In this document: positions 27,694 through 36,699 of the stretch, one piece after another
How the letters are laid out: each line of letters begins with the position of its first letter
Position numbering within the stretch: the first letter of the stretch is position 1
NCBI RefSeq assembly: GCF_000701505.1
Contig: NZ_JNJB01000013.1
Span: 166,878 to 230,877, forward strand
Direction of reading: 5' to 3'
Origin: Dyadobacter crusticola DSM 16708
GTDB lineage: Bacteria; Bacteroidota; Bacteroidia; Cytophagales; Spirosomataceae
Length of the DNA stretch: 64,000 nucleotides
Notes under the pieces: generated by a model
The model's database searches: none
What the model was told of the DNA's origin: nothing
The model's input: the letters and a program-made list of their open reading frames with translations, nothing else
Position numbers and translations under genes: made by a program

Positions 27694-27777
27694 GCCCAGA
27701 TGGCGGAATCGGTAGACGCGTTGGTCTCAAACACCAATGAGGTTACACTCGTGCCGGTTCGACTCCGGCTCTGGGTA
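27694..27777 (+). tRNA. tRNA-Leu (anticodon CAA)
   Basis: Seven-pair acceptor stem GCCCAGA / TCTGGGT (first pair G-T), discriminator A at 27777. The anticodon arm TTGGT-CTCAAAC-ACCAA gives anticodon CAA, reading UUG. A long variable arm of class II type and a T-arm with GGTTCGACTCC follow. The 3' CCA is not encoded (ACAA follows). It has its own promoter and a terminator directly downstream, so it is a single-gene transcription unit. Confidence 0.96.
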
Positions 27778-27778
27778 C

Positions 27779-27812
27779 AAAAGCCCTTCAACGCAAGTTG
27801 AGGGGCTTTTTT
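27779..27812 (+). terminator. Intrinsic terminator after tRNA-Leu
   Basis: Twelve-base stem of AAGCCC-type with one G-T pair, GCAA loop, then TTTTTT. It starts two bases after the tRNA. Confidence 0.85.
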
Positions 27813-28026
27813 CGTGTTAAAGTTCTATAAAAGCTTATTTTTTCGCGCTTTTAAGCCCAGTTACTTCTCTTTTATCGGGAGGGATGACCACCTGACCGAG
27901 TGCTCCGGAAGCGTCATCGGGGCTCAGACTTTTTGCAAATACTTTCTTTATTACCCCATAGTTGTATTCGCACCACATGCATTAGCAAAACGCTTAGCGG
28001 AAGACTACACAAGGCTTTTCGCTTCA

Positions 28027-28500
28027 TCAAATTTCATTTTGGCCAACACCTGCTATCACAACTCTGCGGTGGTAATTTATCTGGCCTAAATGATAGGAAA
28101 AGTGGGTCAGTAAATGTTGCAAGATCAAATCCGTTGTCTGCTCGGGAAACATATCCAGAACTTCGCGCGGGTAACCTGATGCTAGCTTTTGTTCGTCCAG
28201 CATATTGATCGTTGCAGATACAATCTCTTTTAAAGTTTCAAGCTCGGACAATAGCTGCCTTTTTGTAAAGTACCTGCCGCTAAACTCGGCATCCCGGTCG
28301 CGAACGTAAGCAAAACCGCCGAGCGTGAGCCCTACATAAGTGCGCAGGTTGCCGATCAGGTGCTGGCAGAGATTACCGGAGCTATTCAAAGTGCCCGGCA
28401 GCTTCACCCATAGCTGCTCTTCATCGTGGTATTGCGCTATTTCATTGCTTAATTTGCTAAGATCCCTTGCAAATAAGGTTTGATAATTCTCCTTCTCCAT
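28027..28500 (-). CDS. DinB-family (DUF1572-like) protein
   Basis: 157 residues, mostly helical. The metal-site histidines of the DinB/YfiT four-helix bundle appear as CQHLIGN near residue 47 and HFSYHLGQINYH near 135-146. Family members bind divalent metal and include thiol-transfer enzymes of the bacillithiol type, but most are uncharacterised. No operon partner: 220 bases separate it from the tRNA terminator, and the other side is a gene-poor remnant region. Confidence 0.8.
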   Translation of the reverse strand: MEKENYQTLFARDLSKLSNEIAQYHDEEQLWVKLPGTLNSSGNLCQHLIGNLRTYVGLTLGGFAYVRDRDAEFSGRYFTKRQLLSELETLKEIVSATINMLDEQKLASGYPREVLDMFPEQTTDLILQHLLTHFSYHLGQINYHRRVVIAGVGQNEI

Positions 28501-28743
28501 TCCTGAGTTGTTTTAATTTTTCGGTCCGTGAAATTAGTTAATAGCCAGATATTCCTGCGTGCTATGTCCGTTAGTTCACAAGAAGCATTGTAGCCGTGCT
28601 GTTGAGATATGATTCTTAATATTTTTACATTCCTGTACCAAGTATTCACACGTTGTAATTTATTAATGGTCCGAAATATTGAGCTATTTTCAACGACGGC
28701 GATTTTAATGGTAACAGCAGCCCACTCATTCGTTAGTTTTCGG
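28501..28743. other. Gene-free stretch between the DinB gene and the beta-helix remnant
   Basis: AT-rich sequence. Short open frames exist on both strands but none has a family resemblance. No promoter match or hairpin stands out. Confidence 0.4.
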
Positions 28744-29181
28744 AGAATTAGCCGCCCTGTGTTGACCAATTGTGTAGTATGGGGTAACGGCGAGACCAGT
28801 ACCTTCAACAACCAACAGGGTGCTCTCATCCTGACCAGTTATTGCTTATTCGAATCGACGATAACAGGCTATAACGCCGGAACGGGCAACCTGACCACCA
28901 CCAATTCGCCGTTTGTAAACACAACCAATTGCCGGCTTCGTATGGGTTCAGAGGCCCTAAACGCAGGTGACCCCAACAGCACCAGCGCGATCAATGGAGC
29001 CACCGACCTTGCGGGCAATCCCCGTTTCGATGGAGGACGCATCGATATGGGTGCCTATGAGTTCGACGCCACTGCCTTGCTCGTCTCGCTTATAAGTTTC
29101 ACAGCTCAGGTTGAGCCAGCCCACTCCGTGCTGCTTCAATGGCAAAGTACACCGGTTGGTGGTGCAGTAAGCGTGCCTTAG
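28744..29181 (+). pseudogene. 3' remnant of a choice-of-anchor Q / parallel beta-helix surface protein
   Basis: The frame ending at TAG 29179-29181 reads VLTNCVVWGNGE, then NSPFVNTTNCRLRMGSEALNAGDPNS and GNPRFDGGRIDMGAYEFD. This is the diagnostic end of choice-of-anchor Q proteins (last coil of a right-handed beta-helix followed by GAYE). No signal peptide or repeats precede it, and the 5' part of the frame has no resemblance. It continues about 45 residues past GAYEF and breaks off in LLQWQSTPVGG, where an FnIII-like or sorting domain would normally follow. It is a truncated gene fragment, probably not functional. Confidence 0.7.
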
Positions 29182-29393
29182 ATTCCGTTAATGCCAGATT
29201 GACTTCAAGGGTCTGTATGGACAGTGAAGGGTGTAAAACAAACAAATGAGAGAAAGATTGAGAGGTCAGAGAGTACAGAAAAAATGACCACCTACCGTAC
29301 TGAGGTCAACATGCAGCTAGGGTTCCGGATTTCATTTTCAGACACTTAACTGAGAAATTTTCCTTAGGTTGTAAAGCAGCTGGTTCGACATTT

Positions 29394-29450
29394 GTTCCGT
29401 TGCCGGTACGAAACGGAACTTAGACGAAAAATCGTCAAAAGTTCCGTTTT
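29394..29450. terminator. Three-arm hairpin cluster, likely bidirectional terminator
   Basis: Arm 1 GTTCCGTT (29394-29401), arm 2 AAACGGAACTT (29411-29421) and arm 3 AAGTTCCGTTT (29439-29449) are mutually complementary. Arm 2 can pair with arm 1 or arm 3. The 2:3 hairpin contains an inner GACGA/TCGTC stem and ends in TTTTTT on the plus strand. It lies just downstream of the minus-strand S74 gene and downstream of the plus-strand remnant. Nothing else recognisable is in 29182-29482. Confidence 0.65.
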
Positions 29451-29482
29451 TTGCTTTCTGTCTTCAGCCAGCGTCCGCAAAC

Positions 29483-30673
29483 TCATCTTGAAGTAACTAC
29501 TTCTTCTTTTTGTCGGGCGTCTGACATTCTGTTCTCCAATGCGGCCATCTTTCCGTCCAGTGCTTCCAGCCTGGCTTTAAGTTGCTGGTTTTCTTCCAGC
29601 AGCGCTTTGGTGCGCTTTTCGAGGGCTTGTATAGCCGCCATATTTACACCATCAATGTCGGACGAATTAATGGTCGTGTCGCTGCCAATTCCATTGAGTC
29701 CAAATGCGGCGTAAAAGTCCTGCGCCATCGGACCAATGTGTCGGGTTGTGGTCGGCTGACTTTTGTAATTCCAAGTGGTCACCGGCATTTTAGCCACTTT
29801 TTGCAGGATAGTTTCGGCATCAAAAGTATTGAAGTTTTCTTTTTTGCGCTTGTCGCTTACTACATTCCAAGACCCGCCTCCGGCAGCCAAGGTTACACCG
29901 GAAGTCATTTGCTGATCCGTAAAAAGTCGCATCCCACCAGAAAATCGCATGGTAAGCTGGTTAATAGTAGTACTATATGCACTGTCGGAACTGAATGATG
30001 CGCTTGCGTCACTTATTACAAAAGATCCACGATGGCGTGTCCGTGCATTCTTGCCCAATGCAGTTGAAAAATCTCCCGAGGCGGAGTTTACCAAGCCGAT
30101 TGCAACGGAGTAAGAGCCCCTGGCGATAGACGGCCCAATTGCAATGGATCCCATTCCAGTTGCTACGGATAAGGACCCTAGTGCCAATGCATCATTGTTA
30201 GCAGCTTCCGCGAAATAACCTAATGCCATTGCGCCGATGCCGGAGGCAGTGCCGTTGACCGCCATGGACCTTTCTCCAACAGCATTACTGCCAGCGCCTA
30301 ACGCCACCGAGTAGTTACCAGACGCGATACTGGATTGACCGACAGCAAAAGAGCTTTCTCCAGACGCACCCGTGTTGAACCCCACAGCAAAGGAATAGTT
30401 GCCAATGTTGTTGTCATTCCAGTTAGTACTTGCTCCGCCCCCCACATATCCTGCGCGAAATGCTGCCCTGTCTGCATACCACATCATGCGGCGGCCCTCA
30501 CCGGTTGCGGGAATACCGGACGGGCTTAAACTAACGTCCCCGGGGGCTGAAAAAAGAACGCTGCTGTCTGCAACGTGAAGACCGGCCTTAGGGGTTATTG
30601 TACCAATTCCCACCTGGCCGCTGGCGTAGAAGGAAACTGCAATAAATAGAGAGGATAGGATAGATTTTTTCAT
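29483..30673 (-). CDS. YadA-head-repeat protein with C-terminal S74 intramolecular chaperone
   Basis: 396 residues with signal peptide (ILSSLFIAVSFYASGQ). The middle (about 90-220) carries YadA/Hia head repeats of about 14 residues (SFAVG, SVALG, AMALG, SIAIG, each preceded by SG or AG). They build a trimeric left-handed beta-roll. The C-terminal part has SDKRKKENF and GPMAQDFYAAFG, the peptidase S74 self-cleaving chaperone of endosialidase and tail-fibre proteins, then a coiled coil (EENQQLKARLEALDGKMAAL). A secreted trimeric fibre or adhesin is inferred. It lies 9 bases after the T9SS-sorted protein gene in the same operon. Confidence 0.85.
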   Translation of the reverse strand: MKKSILSSLFIAVSFYASGQVGIGTITPKAGLHVADSSVLFSAPGDVSLSPSGIPATGEGRRMMWYADRAAFRAGYVGGGASTNWNDNNIGNYSFAVGFNTGASGESSFAVGQSSIASGNYSVALGAGSNAVGERSMAVNGTASGIGAMALGYFAEAANNDALALGSLSVATGMGSIAIGPSIARGSYSVAIGLVNSASGDFSTALGKNARTRHRGSFVISDASASFSSDSAYSTTINQLTMRFSGGMRLFTDQQMTSGVTLAAGGGSWNVVSDKRKKENFNTFDAETILQKVAKMPVTTWNYKSQPTTTRHIGPMAQDFYAAFGLNGIGSDTTINSSDIDGVNMAAIQALEKRTKALLEENQQLKARLEALDGKMAALENRMSDARQKEEVVTSR

Positions 30674-30682
30674 TGTTATGAT

Positions 30683-31657
30683 TTAGTATTTAAAAATTTT
30701 TACAACATCCTTTTTACCGTCTGCCATTTTGAAATGTAACAGATAGATCCCTGCCGCATAATTTTCCATATTGACCTCCTGGCCGTCAACAGGCTTGGGA
30801 AGATTCAGCAGGTGCTGTCCTGTAACATCAGTAAGTTCCAGACTAACTGCATTTTTAGCTGCGGCAATGGTGAATTTGTCTGTTAGCGGATTGGGATATA
30901 CGCTGGCTATTTCCACAGACCCAAGATCAATGCTGCGGATAGCGCTATAGGCATAGCTTCCGTCGGCATCTGTCATTTTCAAGCGATAATACTGTCGGCC
31001 GCTCCGCGGGGCGGCGTCCTGAAAAGAATAGTCCTTTAATTCCTTGCTGTCTCTGGAGGCACTCACCTTACCTAAGAAATTCCATTTGCGGGCATCGATG
31101 CTTTGCTGGACTTCGAAAAAGTCGCTGTTTTCCTCCGCCGAAGTTTGCCAGTTAAGCCATGTCATGCCTTCCATGCGGTGCGCCCGGAATGCAACCAGTG
31201 TCACCGGCAAAGCGCCTTCCTGCGCAGCTGTAACGGATGTAAAGTTTGTCAGGCTGGCGAGATTGGCAAATATGTAATGTGAAACTGGATCCACTACGCC
31301 ACCAGTGGTTGTAACAAAGGTCTGATTACCATGCGCCAGCTGCAAAGTGCTTTCATTATTCCCATTCAAATCGCTGGTTAAATATTTCAGTCCAAGATTT
31401 CCGACATAGTCAACAGGCTGACTAAACGTGTAAACCTTTGCAATACTCGCCGGATTGCCTGTTACAGGTGTAGCGGAGATGGTCAGCTTGTTTGAAGCAA
31501 TGGTGAAATCAGCAGCTGGCTGCATCGTCAAGCCATTCAGGCTGACCTGTGTCCCCGAAGAGATGAAGAAACCCCCGGCACCCGCAAAAAACTGCGCCTG
31601 CACCGGTTTAGCGGGAAGCCATGCCAATTGTAAAAGGATAAGATAGTACTTTATCAT
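30683..31657 (-). CDS. T9SS type A sorting-domain protein
   Basis: 324 residues with an N-terminal signal (YLILLQLAWLPAKPVQA). The first half (about 22-160) is a Thr/Ser-rich beta region of unknown fold. The middle LVAFRAHRMEGMTWLNWQTSAEENSDFFEVQQS is the FnIII-like segment common before T9SS domains. The C-terminus starts VYPNPLTDKFTI and ends AAGIYLLHFKMADGKKDVVKIFKY, a canonical type A C-terminal signal for export by the type IX system. First gene of a two-gene operon with the YadA/S74 protein. Confidence 0.88.
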   Translation of the reverse strand: MIKYYLILLQLAWLPAKPVQAQFFAGAGGFFISSGTQVSLNGLTMQPAADFTIASNKLTISATPVTGNPASIAKVYTFSQPVDYVGNLGLKYLTSDLNGNNESTLQLAHGNQTFVTTTGGVVDPVSHYIFANLASLTNFTSVTAAQEGALPVTLVAFRAHRMEGMTWLNWQTSAEENSDFFEVQQSIDARKWNFLGKVSASRDSKELKDYSFQDAAPRSGRQYYRLKMTDADGSYAYSAIRSIDLGSVEIASVYPNPLTDKFTIAAAKNAVSLELTDVTGQHLLNLPKPVDGQEVNMENYAAGIYLLHFKMADGKKDVVKIFKY

Positions 31658-32095
31658 AGTAAATAGTTTAATGAAAAAGAATTTAGTACTTGAATAGGCA
31701 AAAGCTATCGTCGAATTAATTCTAACCTCATTGTTTTAGAATCTTAGCTATTCGAAGTAGTCGAAACGTTATCATTTAAAAAGAAAAAAATTGGCTGGCG
31801 TGCCCCGTTTATACTTCTCAGGAAAGCTTTATAACCGTATATTGTGTTGAAAGTGCGCCGATCGGCAAGAGGGCAGCTATCATTTGTACTCCATTTTTCG
31901 GACAGCCACTTGTTGTTGTATCTTTTTTCCAGCAGCAATTCTTTCCATTCAAAAGGAAGCTGATTGTCGAGTCCATCATGAGGTCTTCGCTGAGGCGGTT
32001 TCTTGTTACCTGGAATCTCTTTGGCTCGCCCGGTATCGGTAGTTGTTTTAATAAATGTTCCAGTACTATCGCTAAAAAAATCACTTACAAAAGCA
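31658..32095. other. Divergent gene-poor spacer
   Basis: 438 bases between divergent genes. A minus-strand frame 31744-32121 (125 codons, MKEIVDFSIAFVSDFF start) overlaps the plus-strand gene start by 26 bases. It has no signal peptide or recognisable motif and I do not call it. No palindrome of note. Confidence 0.3.
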
Positions 32096-32761
32096 ATGCT
32101 AAAATCAACGATCTCCTTCATTTTATTAATCGTGTCTGTGTCGATTTCAAGTGCCCAGGATATAGAAAAACCGTTAGCCTTTTATGCGAATACTACTGAT
32201 TTTTTGAACCGAAAGGAGGTTAACACTAAGGCAATTATAAAATCTGAAAGTGACCGGCACGTACATACCAAAAAAATTCTCAATCCTGCGACTAGTAAAA
32301 AGAACAGAGGCTTATTGCCATGGGCAATCCGATACAACGATGTTGACTATTTTAATTTAGGATATTCAGACGATCTGCAAAACTGGAATATGTTTGCCCG
32401 ATTTGATATAGTTGGAAGATTTTCAGCAGTTTTTATTGACAAAGATTCTCCCAAAGAGTTCTTTAACAAAACAGCTCACGGAGCCAGTTTAGCAGGCTTA
32501 CTGGCGACAGAGTCCACAAAGTGGAACAAAGGCTGGATCGATCATAAAGGTGAGAAAAAGAGAATTTTGCTTATTAACGCAACTGTTTATGTACCCAGGG
32601 ACTCTCCAAGAGTGGAGGATGGCTGCCTAGGCAACTATTTAAGTAAGGGTCAATTAAGAGAACTGATCGAGACAAACAAAATCGATATACAAAACAAAGA
32701 AGTAAATGAGCTGTCTTTTGAAGAGGTGGTTGAAGTGATTCACAAGTTGAACAAGATCTAA
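32096..32761 (+). CDS. Exported protein of unknown function
   Basis: 221 residues from ATG 32096. This start gives a clean signal peptide MLKSTISFILLIVSVSISSA with cleavage before QDIEKP; the frame is open further upstream, but those residues are basic and not signal-like. The mature part has FYANTTDFLN, then a basic stretch, then LPWAIRYNDVDYFNLGYSDDLQNWNMFARFDIVGRFSAVFID and a C-terminal helical region. I do not recognise a family. It is single-gene, flanked by spacers. Codon use resembles the neighbours. Confidence 0.6.
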   Translation: MLKSTISFILLIVSVSISSAQDIEKPLAFYANTTDFLNRKEVNTKAIIKSESDRHVHTKKILNPATSKKNRGLLPWAIRYNDVDYFNLGYSDDLQNWNMFARFDIVGRFSAVFIDKDSPKEFFNKTAHGASLAGLLATESTKWNKGWIDHKGEKKRILLINATVYVPRDSPRVEDGCLGNYLSKGQLRELIETNKIDIQNKEVNELSFEEVVEVIHKLNKI

Positions 32762-33036
32762 CACTTCGTCCAGCAGCTGCTTTCGCTATCGAAAACACCT
32801 ACACTACATTTTAACCCGTAATAACGCGTGCGGTCGTCTCCCGGCTGATCAATGTAGCTGTATCGGTGATTTCCACTTCCGTTTGCATCACAGTTGCTAT
32901 TGTTGGAAAGTTTTTAGCATTGCTGCTTTACTGGATTTCGAAATTGTCTGAATCCTATTTCGTTTTAACGTAGTAGATTAAATTTAACATTCTGATAATC
33001 TAGCATATTTTTTATTTGTGGTAAAACTGAATTTTT

Positions 33037-33453
33037 ATGAGAAAGACCGTTTTATTACTTGTCATTTGGAGTACCTTTTTTGCCTGCCAGAAAGATGCTG
33101 ATGAGGTAGTGTTACCGGATATTTCTGGTATATATCAAATCACCACCCTTGATAACATAGAAGGTGAGACGCTCAACTTTCCCCAACTGATGGATGGAAA
33201 GGTTGCTATTACATCCGAGTTGGAAATTACAAAAGTAGATGAATACCAAATTAGTATTCTACGAAAAGGGATTGCACTGGGAACACCGTATACAGATCCT
33301 TTAGGTTTATTTGATATTCGAAAAGGTGAGGGTGAATACATTGTCTACAAGGATGGTTTATACATCGGCAGTATAAACGGTAACAAACTGTATCTGAATT
33401 TTGCAGGTAAAAGCAGAAATACACATATCGCCTCCATCCGGGCCAGCAAATAA
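33037..33453 (+). CDS. Small lipoprotein of unknown function
   Basis: 138 residues. N-terminus MRKTVLLLVIWSTFFACQK ends in a lipobox with Cys17, so it is a lipoprotein, most likely in the outer membrane. The rest is predicted beta-rich (SGIYQITTLDNIEG, EITKVDEYQISIL, GLYIGSINGNKLYLNFAG), resembling lipocalin-like or META-like small beta-barrels, though no specific motif is decisive. The 275-base gap upstream (32762-33036) holds nothing I recognise. Confidence 0.6.
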   Translation: MRKTVLLLVIWSTFFACQKDADEVVLPDISGIYQITTLDNIEGETLNFPQLMDGKVAITSELEITKVDEYQISILRKGIALGTPYTDPLGLFDIRKGEGEYIVYKDGLYIGSINGNKLYLNFAGKSRNTHIASIRASK

Positions 33454-33658
33454 TTGGTAGATTCTCTTCATCGGCACAAGTTGTACCAGATGGCAAAAAG
33501 TCTCATAAACGTCCGTTTTGTTATACAAAAAAGGATCACGTTTTGATACGTTTTTGGGCGAAAAAATATCTTAAATCGTTATCTCGGATTTCATCGTATC
33601 TTTTTTGTCTGTCGCACTGAGTTCCTGAGACAATCTAATAATTACACTCATACATACT

Positions 33659-34573
33659 CTAATTGAAAGAACGCCTGAAATCCAAAGGCGATACACTGGT
33701 TTTGAGCTTGAAAAGTTTGCTAAAAGACTGGGGATGTTCGAAGCCTAATTCATACGCTATTTCACTTATCGAAGCGTCGCTTGTTGATAACTGTTCCTTT
33801 GCCTTTTCAATCAGGTGGTTATGAATATGCTGCTGCGTATTTTGCCCTGTAAGTGATCGCAGCATATCACTTAAATAACTCGCACTCACGTTTAACTGCT
33901 CAGACAGAAATTGGACAGTTGGAAGCCCCTGCTTTTTCGCGGGTGGTGACTGAAAGTAGGCGTGTAAAATGCCTTCTACCTTTTGAAGCAGATCGCTGCT
34001 TACCGCCTTACGGGTAATAAATTGCCGGCTGTAAAACCGGTTGGCATAATTCAGCAGCAATTCGATCTGAGAAATAACAACGTCCTGGCTGAAATTATCA
34101 ATTCTGTCTTTTAATTCTTCTTCAATATTTTCAAAAACAGAAATGACCGTGGTTTTTTCTTTCTCCGATAAGTGCAGCGCTTCATGAATAGAATAGGAAA
34201 AAAATCCATACTCTTTAATCTTCCTGGCGAGTTCGTAACCCAATAAAAAATCCGGGTGAAAAAGTAAAGTATAACCGGATTGATCACTAAGTGGGGCGTG
34301 ACCTCCTGTGATCTGATTTGGCGAAACAAAGAACATTCCCCCCTCATCGAAATCGTAGTAATGCTGCCCGTATTTAAACTTCCCCTGGAAGTTCATCTTA
34401 TAGGAGATCTTGTAAAAATTCAGAATGTGGGGACTGGGAAGTCTTTCCAGCGGAATGGTCCCTGCAGCATTATTGATTAAACTTACCAATGGGTGCATAG
34501 GTGCCGGTATGTCCAGCGCCTTATGCAACCTTGATAAGGAATTGAATCGATGGTTAGACATCTCATCCTTCAT
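33659..34573 (-). CDS. AraC family transcriptional regulator
   Basis: 304 residues. An N-terminal cupin-like sensor region (about 40-150) is followed by a double helix-turn-helix with LSEQLNVSASYLSDMLRSLTG and the second-helix signature ISEIAYELGFEHPQSFSKLFKLKTSVSP. It lies 9 bases after the alpha/beta hydrolase gene on the same strand. It is probably co-transcribed and may control it. Inducer unknown. Confidence 0.9.
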   Translation of the reverse strand: MKDEMSNHRFNSLSRLHKALDIPAPMHPLVSLINNAAGTIPLERLPSPHILNFYKISYKMNFQGKFKYGQHYYDFDEGGMFFVSPNQITGGHAPLSDQSGYTLLFHPDFLLGYELARKIKEYGFFSYSIHEALHLSEKEKTTVISVFENIEEELKDRIDNFSQDVVISQIELLLNYANRFYSRQFITRKAVSSDLLQKVEGILHAYFQSPPAKKQGLPTVQFLSEQLNVSASYLSDMLRSLTGQNTQQHIHNHLIEKAKEQLSTSDASISEIAYELGFEHPQSFSKLFKLKTSVSPLDFRRSFN

Positions 34574-34582
34574 ATTGTCTGT

Positions 34583-35512
34583 TTATAATTTACTTTCAAT
34601 GCTGCCTAATGCACCCGGTACGCCGTTAAGCGCTTTCTTGGCGTTTTCCCAACTTGGATCGTTCGGATCGAATGTACTCCGAACATACGCAAGAATGCTT
34701 TCACAAACAAAGGCAACACGTTCCGGATTTTCATCACTTGTCTCGCGGGCATCGTACCCTGATATGCCACCAAAGATGTGTTCGGCGCCGAACACGGTCA
34801 GCAGGTCCTTCGGACCGGGACTTTGATAATAAGCGTCCGCACGCCAATTGTCCACATCAGAGAACATGAGGTTTATGTCTTTGTCCCCATTCACAACGAG
34901 TGCGGGTAAAGTCATCGTGCTGAAATTGCCGGCGGCCAACACAGGATAGTGCTGTCTGTTGACCCCGTTAAATCCTTCGGGTCCACCAGAGGCGCCAATC
35001 AGCACCCGCGCCTTTAATCTCGGTTCTGCGGCATTCACTATTTTACCTGTTGCGGGATCAGTTACCTCCATGCCAGCCAGCATGGCTACGGTCTGGCCGC
35101 CCATGGAATGGCCGATCGCAGCAACTTTTTCTTTATCGACTCTTCCGGTTAAGCCAGGTACTGTTGAAATAATTTCGTCTAAATGATCCAGGATAAATTG
35201 CATGTCCGTTGCCCGTGAACTCCAAAACAAGGGTGCTTCCGGAAGCGATGACGGGAGCCCAAGTGCTCGGGAATTTTGATGAGTAGGTTGAATGACAACA
35301 AAACCATTTGCCGCGAAGAAATCTACCATGGGGCCATATCCTCTGTATGAAGAGAGAAAGTTAGAGGGCCCATGTCCATGCGAAAGAAGTATGACCGGCA
35401 GGTTGTTTCCGCTAGCAGGAGCAGAAACTTTTATTTCAAGGTCTACGTGACGGCCGGCAACTGGTAATACAACCGGACTAAAACTCATGATGGGTGTTTG
35501 TGACTGTTTCAT
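34583..35512 (-). CDS. Alpha/beta hydrolase (chlorophyllase/dienelactone-hydrolase-like)
   Basis: 309 residues from ATG 35512 (MKQSQTPIMSFSPVVLPVAGR). The frame is open 53 codons further upstream, but that stretch has no domain character. Oxyanion strand VILLSHGHGPSNFLSSYRGYGP, nucleophile elbow AAIGHSMGGQTV (Ser in GHSMGG), acid residue region LVVNGDKDINLMF and His in GAEHIFGG make a complete catalytic triad. No signal peptide, so cytoplasmic. Similar enzymes hydrolyse esters. Operon with the AraC gene downstream. Confidence 0.82.
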   Translation of the reverse strand: MKQSQTPIMSFSPVVLPVAGRHVDLEIKVSAPASGNNLPVILLSHGHGPSNFLSSYRGYGPMVDFFAANGFVVIQPTHQNSRALGLPSSLPEAPLFWSSRATDMQFILDHLDEIISTVPGLTGRVDKEKVAAIGHSMGGQTVAMLAGMEVTDPATGKIVNAAEPRLKARVLIGASGGPEGFNGVNRQHYPVLAAGNFSTMTLPALVVNGDKDINLMFSDVDNWRADAYYQSPGPKDLLTVFGAEHIFGGISGYDARETSDENPERVAFVCESILAYVRSTFDPNDPSWENAKKALNGVPGALGSIESKL

Positions 35513-35686
35513 TTTTATTATTGATTTTGAATTTTGAGATAGGCAAAGGTCATCAGCCTTCGTCTCCTCGGCGTAGTGAAATCGGGGCATTGCGTAGCCA
35601 AACTCAGGAAATGAATCCATCACCTGATGAGGGATGTTGGAGGGAAAGTAAAGAGGTTGACAAGCATTCACGTGGCGGCAAGCTTA

Positions 35687-36613
35687 TCAGTACATTTGAA
35701 ACCATTCAAAGTGTTTACTGATCAGATTGGCCCTTTCCAGTTTTAAAAATTCCAGATAGGCTTTCGCTACGGGTGAAAGTTTTTTCTCTTTCAGCCAGAC
35801 CAGGCTCCACTCCGTCCTGATCGGCAAGCCCTTGATCGGTAGAATTTTAAGCGTTCCGTTTAACAGCTCATTTTTTATACCAATCAGAGGCATGATAGAA
35901 TATCCGAGCCCCGCCAGAACAGCCTGCTTTACAGCTTCATTGGAGGTTAGTTCCATTCGCTTTCGCGCTTTCAACTGCGCATTTTCCAGATATCGCTCCA
36001 TGGTTTGCCTTGTTCCCGATCCCGGTTCCCGGTAGATCAGCGGGAGGTCTTCCAGCGCGCTATGCTCGATCAAACCTTCCCCGGAATGGCTGCTATCCGC
36101 ATTACCCACCAGGAAAAGCTTGTTTTGCAATAAAGGAAGATGGTCGATCTGGAGCTTGTCCGGCAAGATCGACACGAGTGAAAAGTCGACTTCATTGTTC
36201 TGCAAGCTCGCCACTACCCTGGCCTTATTCGTCACATCCATGACCAGCTCAATGCCTTGGTGAAGCCTCAGGAAATCAGATAGAAAATAGGGCATCACGT
36301 ACTTTCCGGTCGATACCACTGTCAGTTTTAAGCTGCCGGTAAGCTGACCCAGATAAGCCAGGTTTTTATGCTGGATCGCATTAACCTGGTCGAGGATCTG
36401 CTCGGCTGCCTGCGCAATCTCCCTGCCAAATTCTGTGATAAACAGGTTTCGTCCAATCACCTCCGTTAATGGGATATCAAATTGATTTTGAAAGTTTTTC
36501 AACTGGATCGAAACAGCTGGTTGCGTCAGATTCAATGCCTCTGCCGCCTTGGTCACGCTTTTAAGCCGACTTACCACCAGGAAGATCTGCAACTGATTAA
36601 AGGTATAATGCAT
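35687..36613 (-). CDS. LysR family transcriptional regulator (CbbR/CysB-like)
   Basis: 308 residues. N-terminal winged helix (LQIFLVVSRLKSVTKAAEAL then LTQPAVSIQLKNFQ) and a periplasmic-binding-fold effector domain with LKLTVVSTGKYVMPYFLSDF and YREPGSGTRQTMERYL. It closely follows the CbbR-type pattern. It is divergent from 36700-38229, which ends in a bicarbonate permease gene, so control of inorganic-carbon uptake is a reasonable inference. The TTATG / CATAA inverted repeat in the 86-base divergent spacer may be its operator. Confidence 0.9.
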   Translation of the reverse strand: MHYTFNQLQIFLVVSRLKSVTKAAEALNLTQPAVSIQLKNFQNQFDIPLTEVIGRNLFITEFGREIAQAAEQILDQVNAIQHKNLAYLGQLTGSLKLTVVSTGKYVMPYFLSDFLRLHQGIELVMDVTNKARVVASLQNNEVDFSLVSILPDKLQIDHLPLLQNKLFLVGNADSSHSGEGLIEHSALEDLPLIYREPGSGTRQTMERYLENAQLKARKRMELTSNEAVKQAVLAGLGYSIMPLIGIKNELLNGTLKILPIKGLPIRTEWSLVWLKEKKLSPVAKAYLEFLKLERANLISKHFEWFQMY

Positions 36614-36622
36614 AAATAAATC

Positions 36623-36646
36623 TTATGGATATCATTTAAAACATAA
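36623..36646. promoter_or_regulatory. Inverted repeat between LysR gene and the divergent unit
   Basis: TTATG (36623-36627) and CATAA (36642-36646) flank an AT-rich 14-base centre, as expected for a LysR-type T-N11-A operator. The spacer is very AT-rich, so the match is weak. Confidence 0.3.
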
Positions 36647-36699
36647 ATAAAAATAAATGGATTTCCCCATCCAATTTTGCAAAAAAAAAGAGAAAATTC

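Noticed and set aside
27814..28089. 91-codon plus-strand frame after the tRNA-Leu terminator
   Set aside because: No domain, signal or family resemblance. It overlaps the DinB gene on the other strand, and nothing suggests a promoter.
31744..32121. 125-codon minus-strand frame in the divergent spacer
   Set aside because: Overlaps the clear start of the exported protein gene at 32096. It lacks recognisable features and has unconvincing composition.
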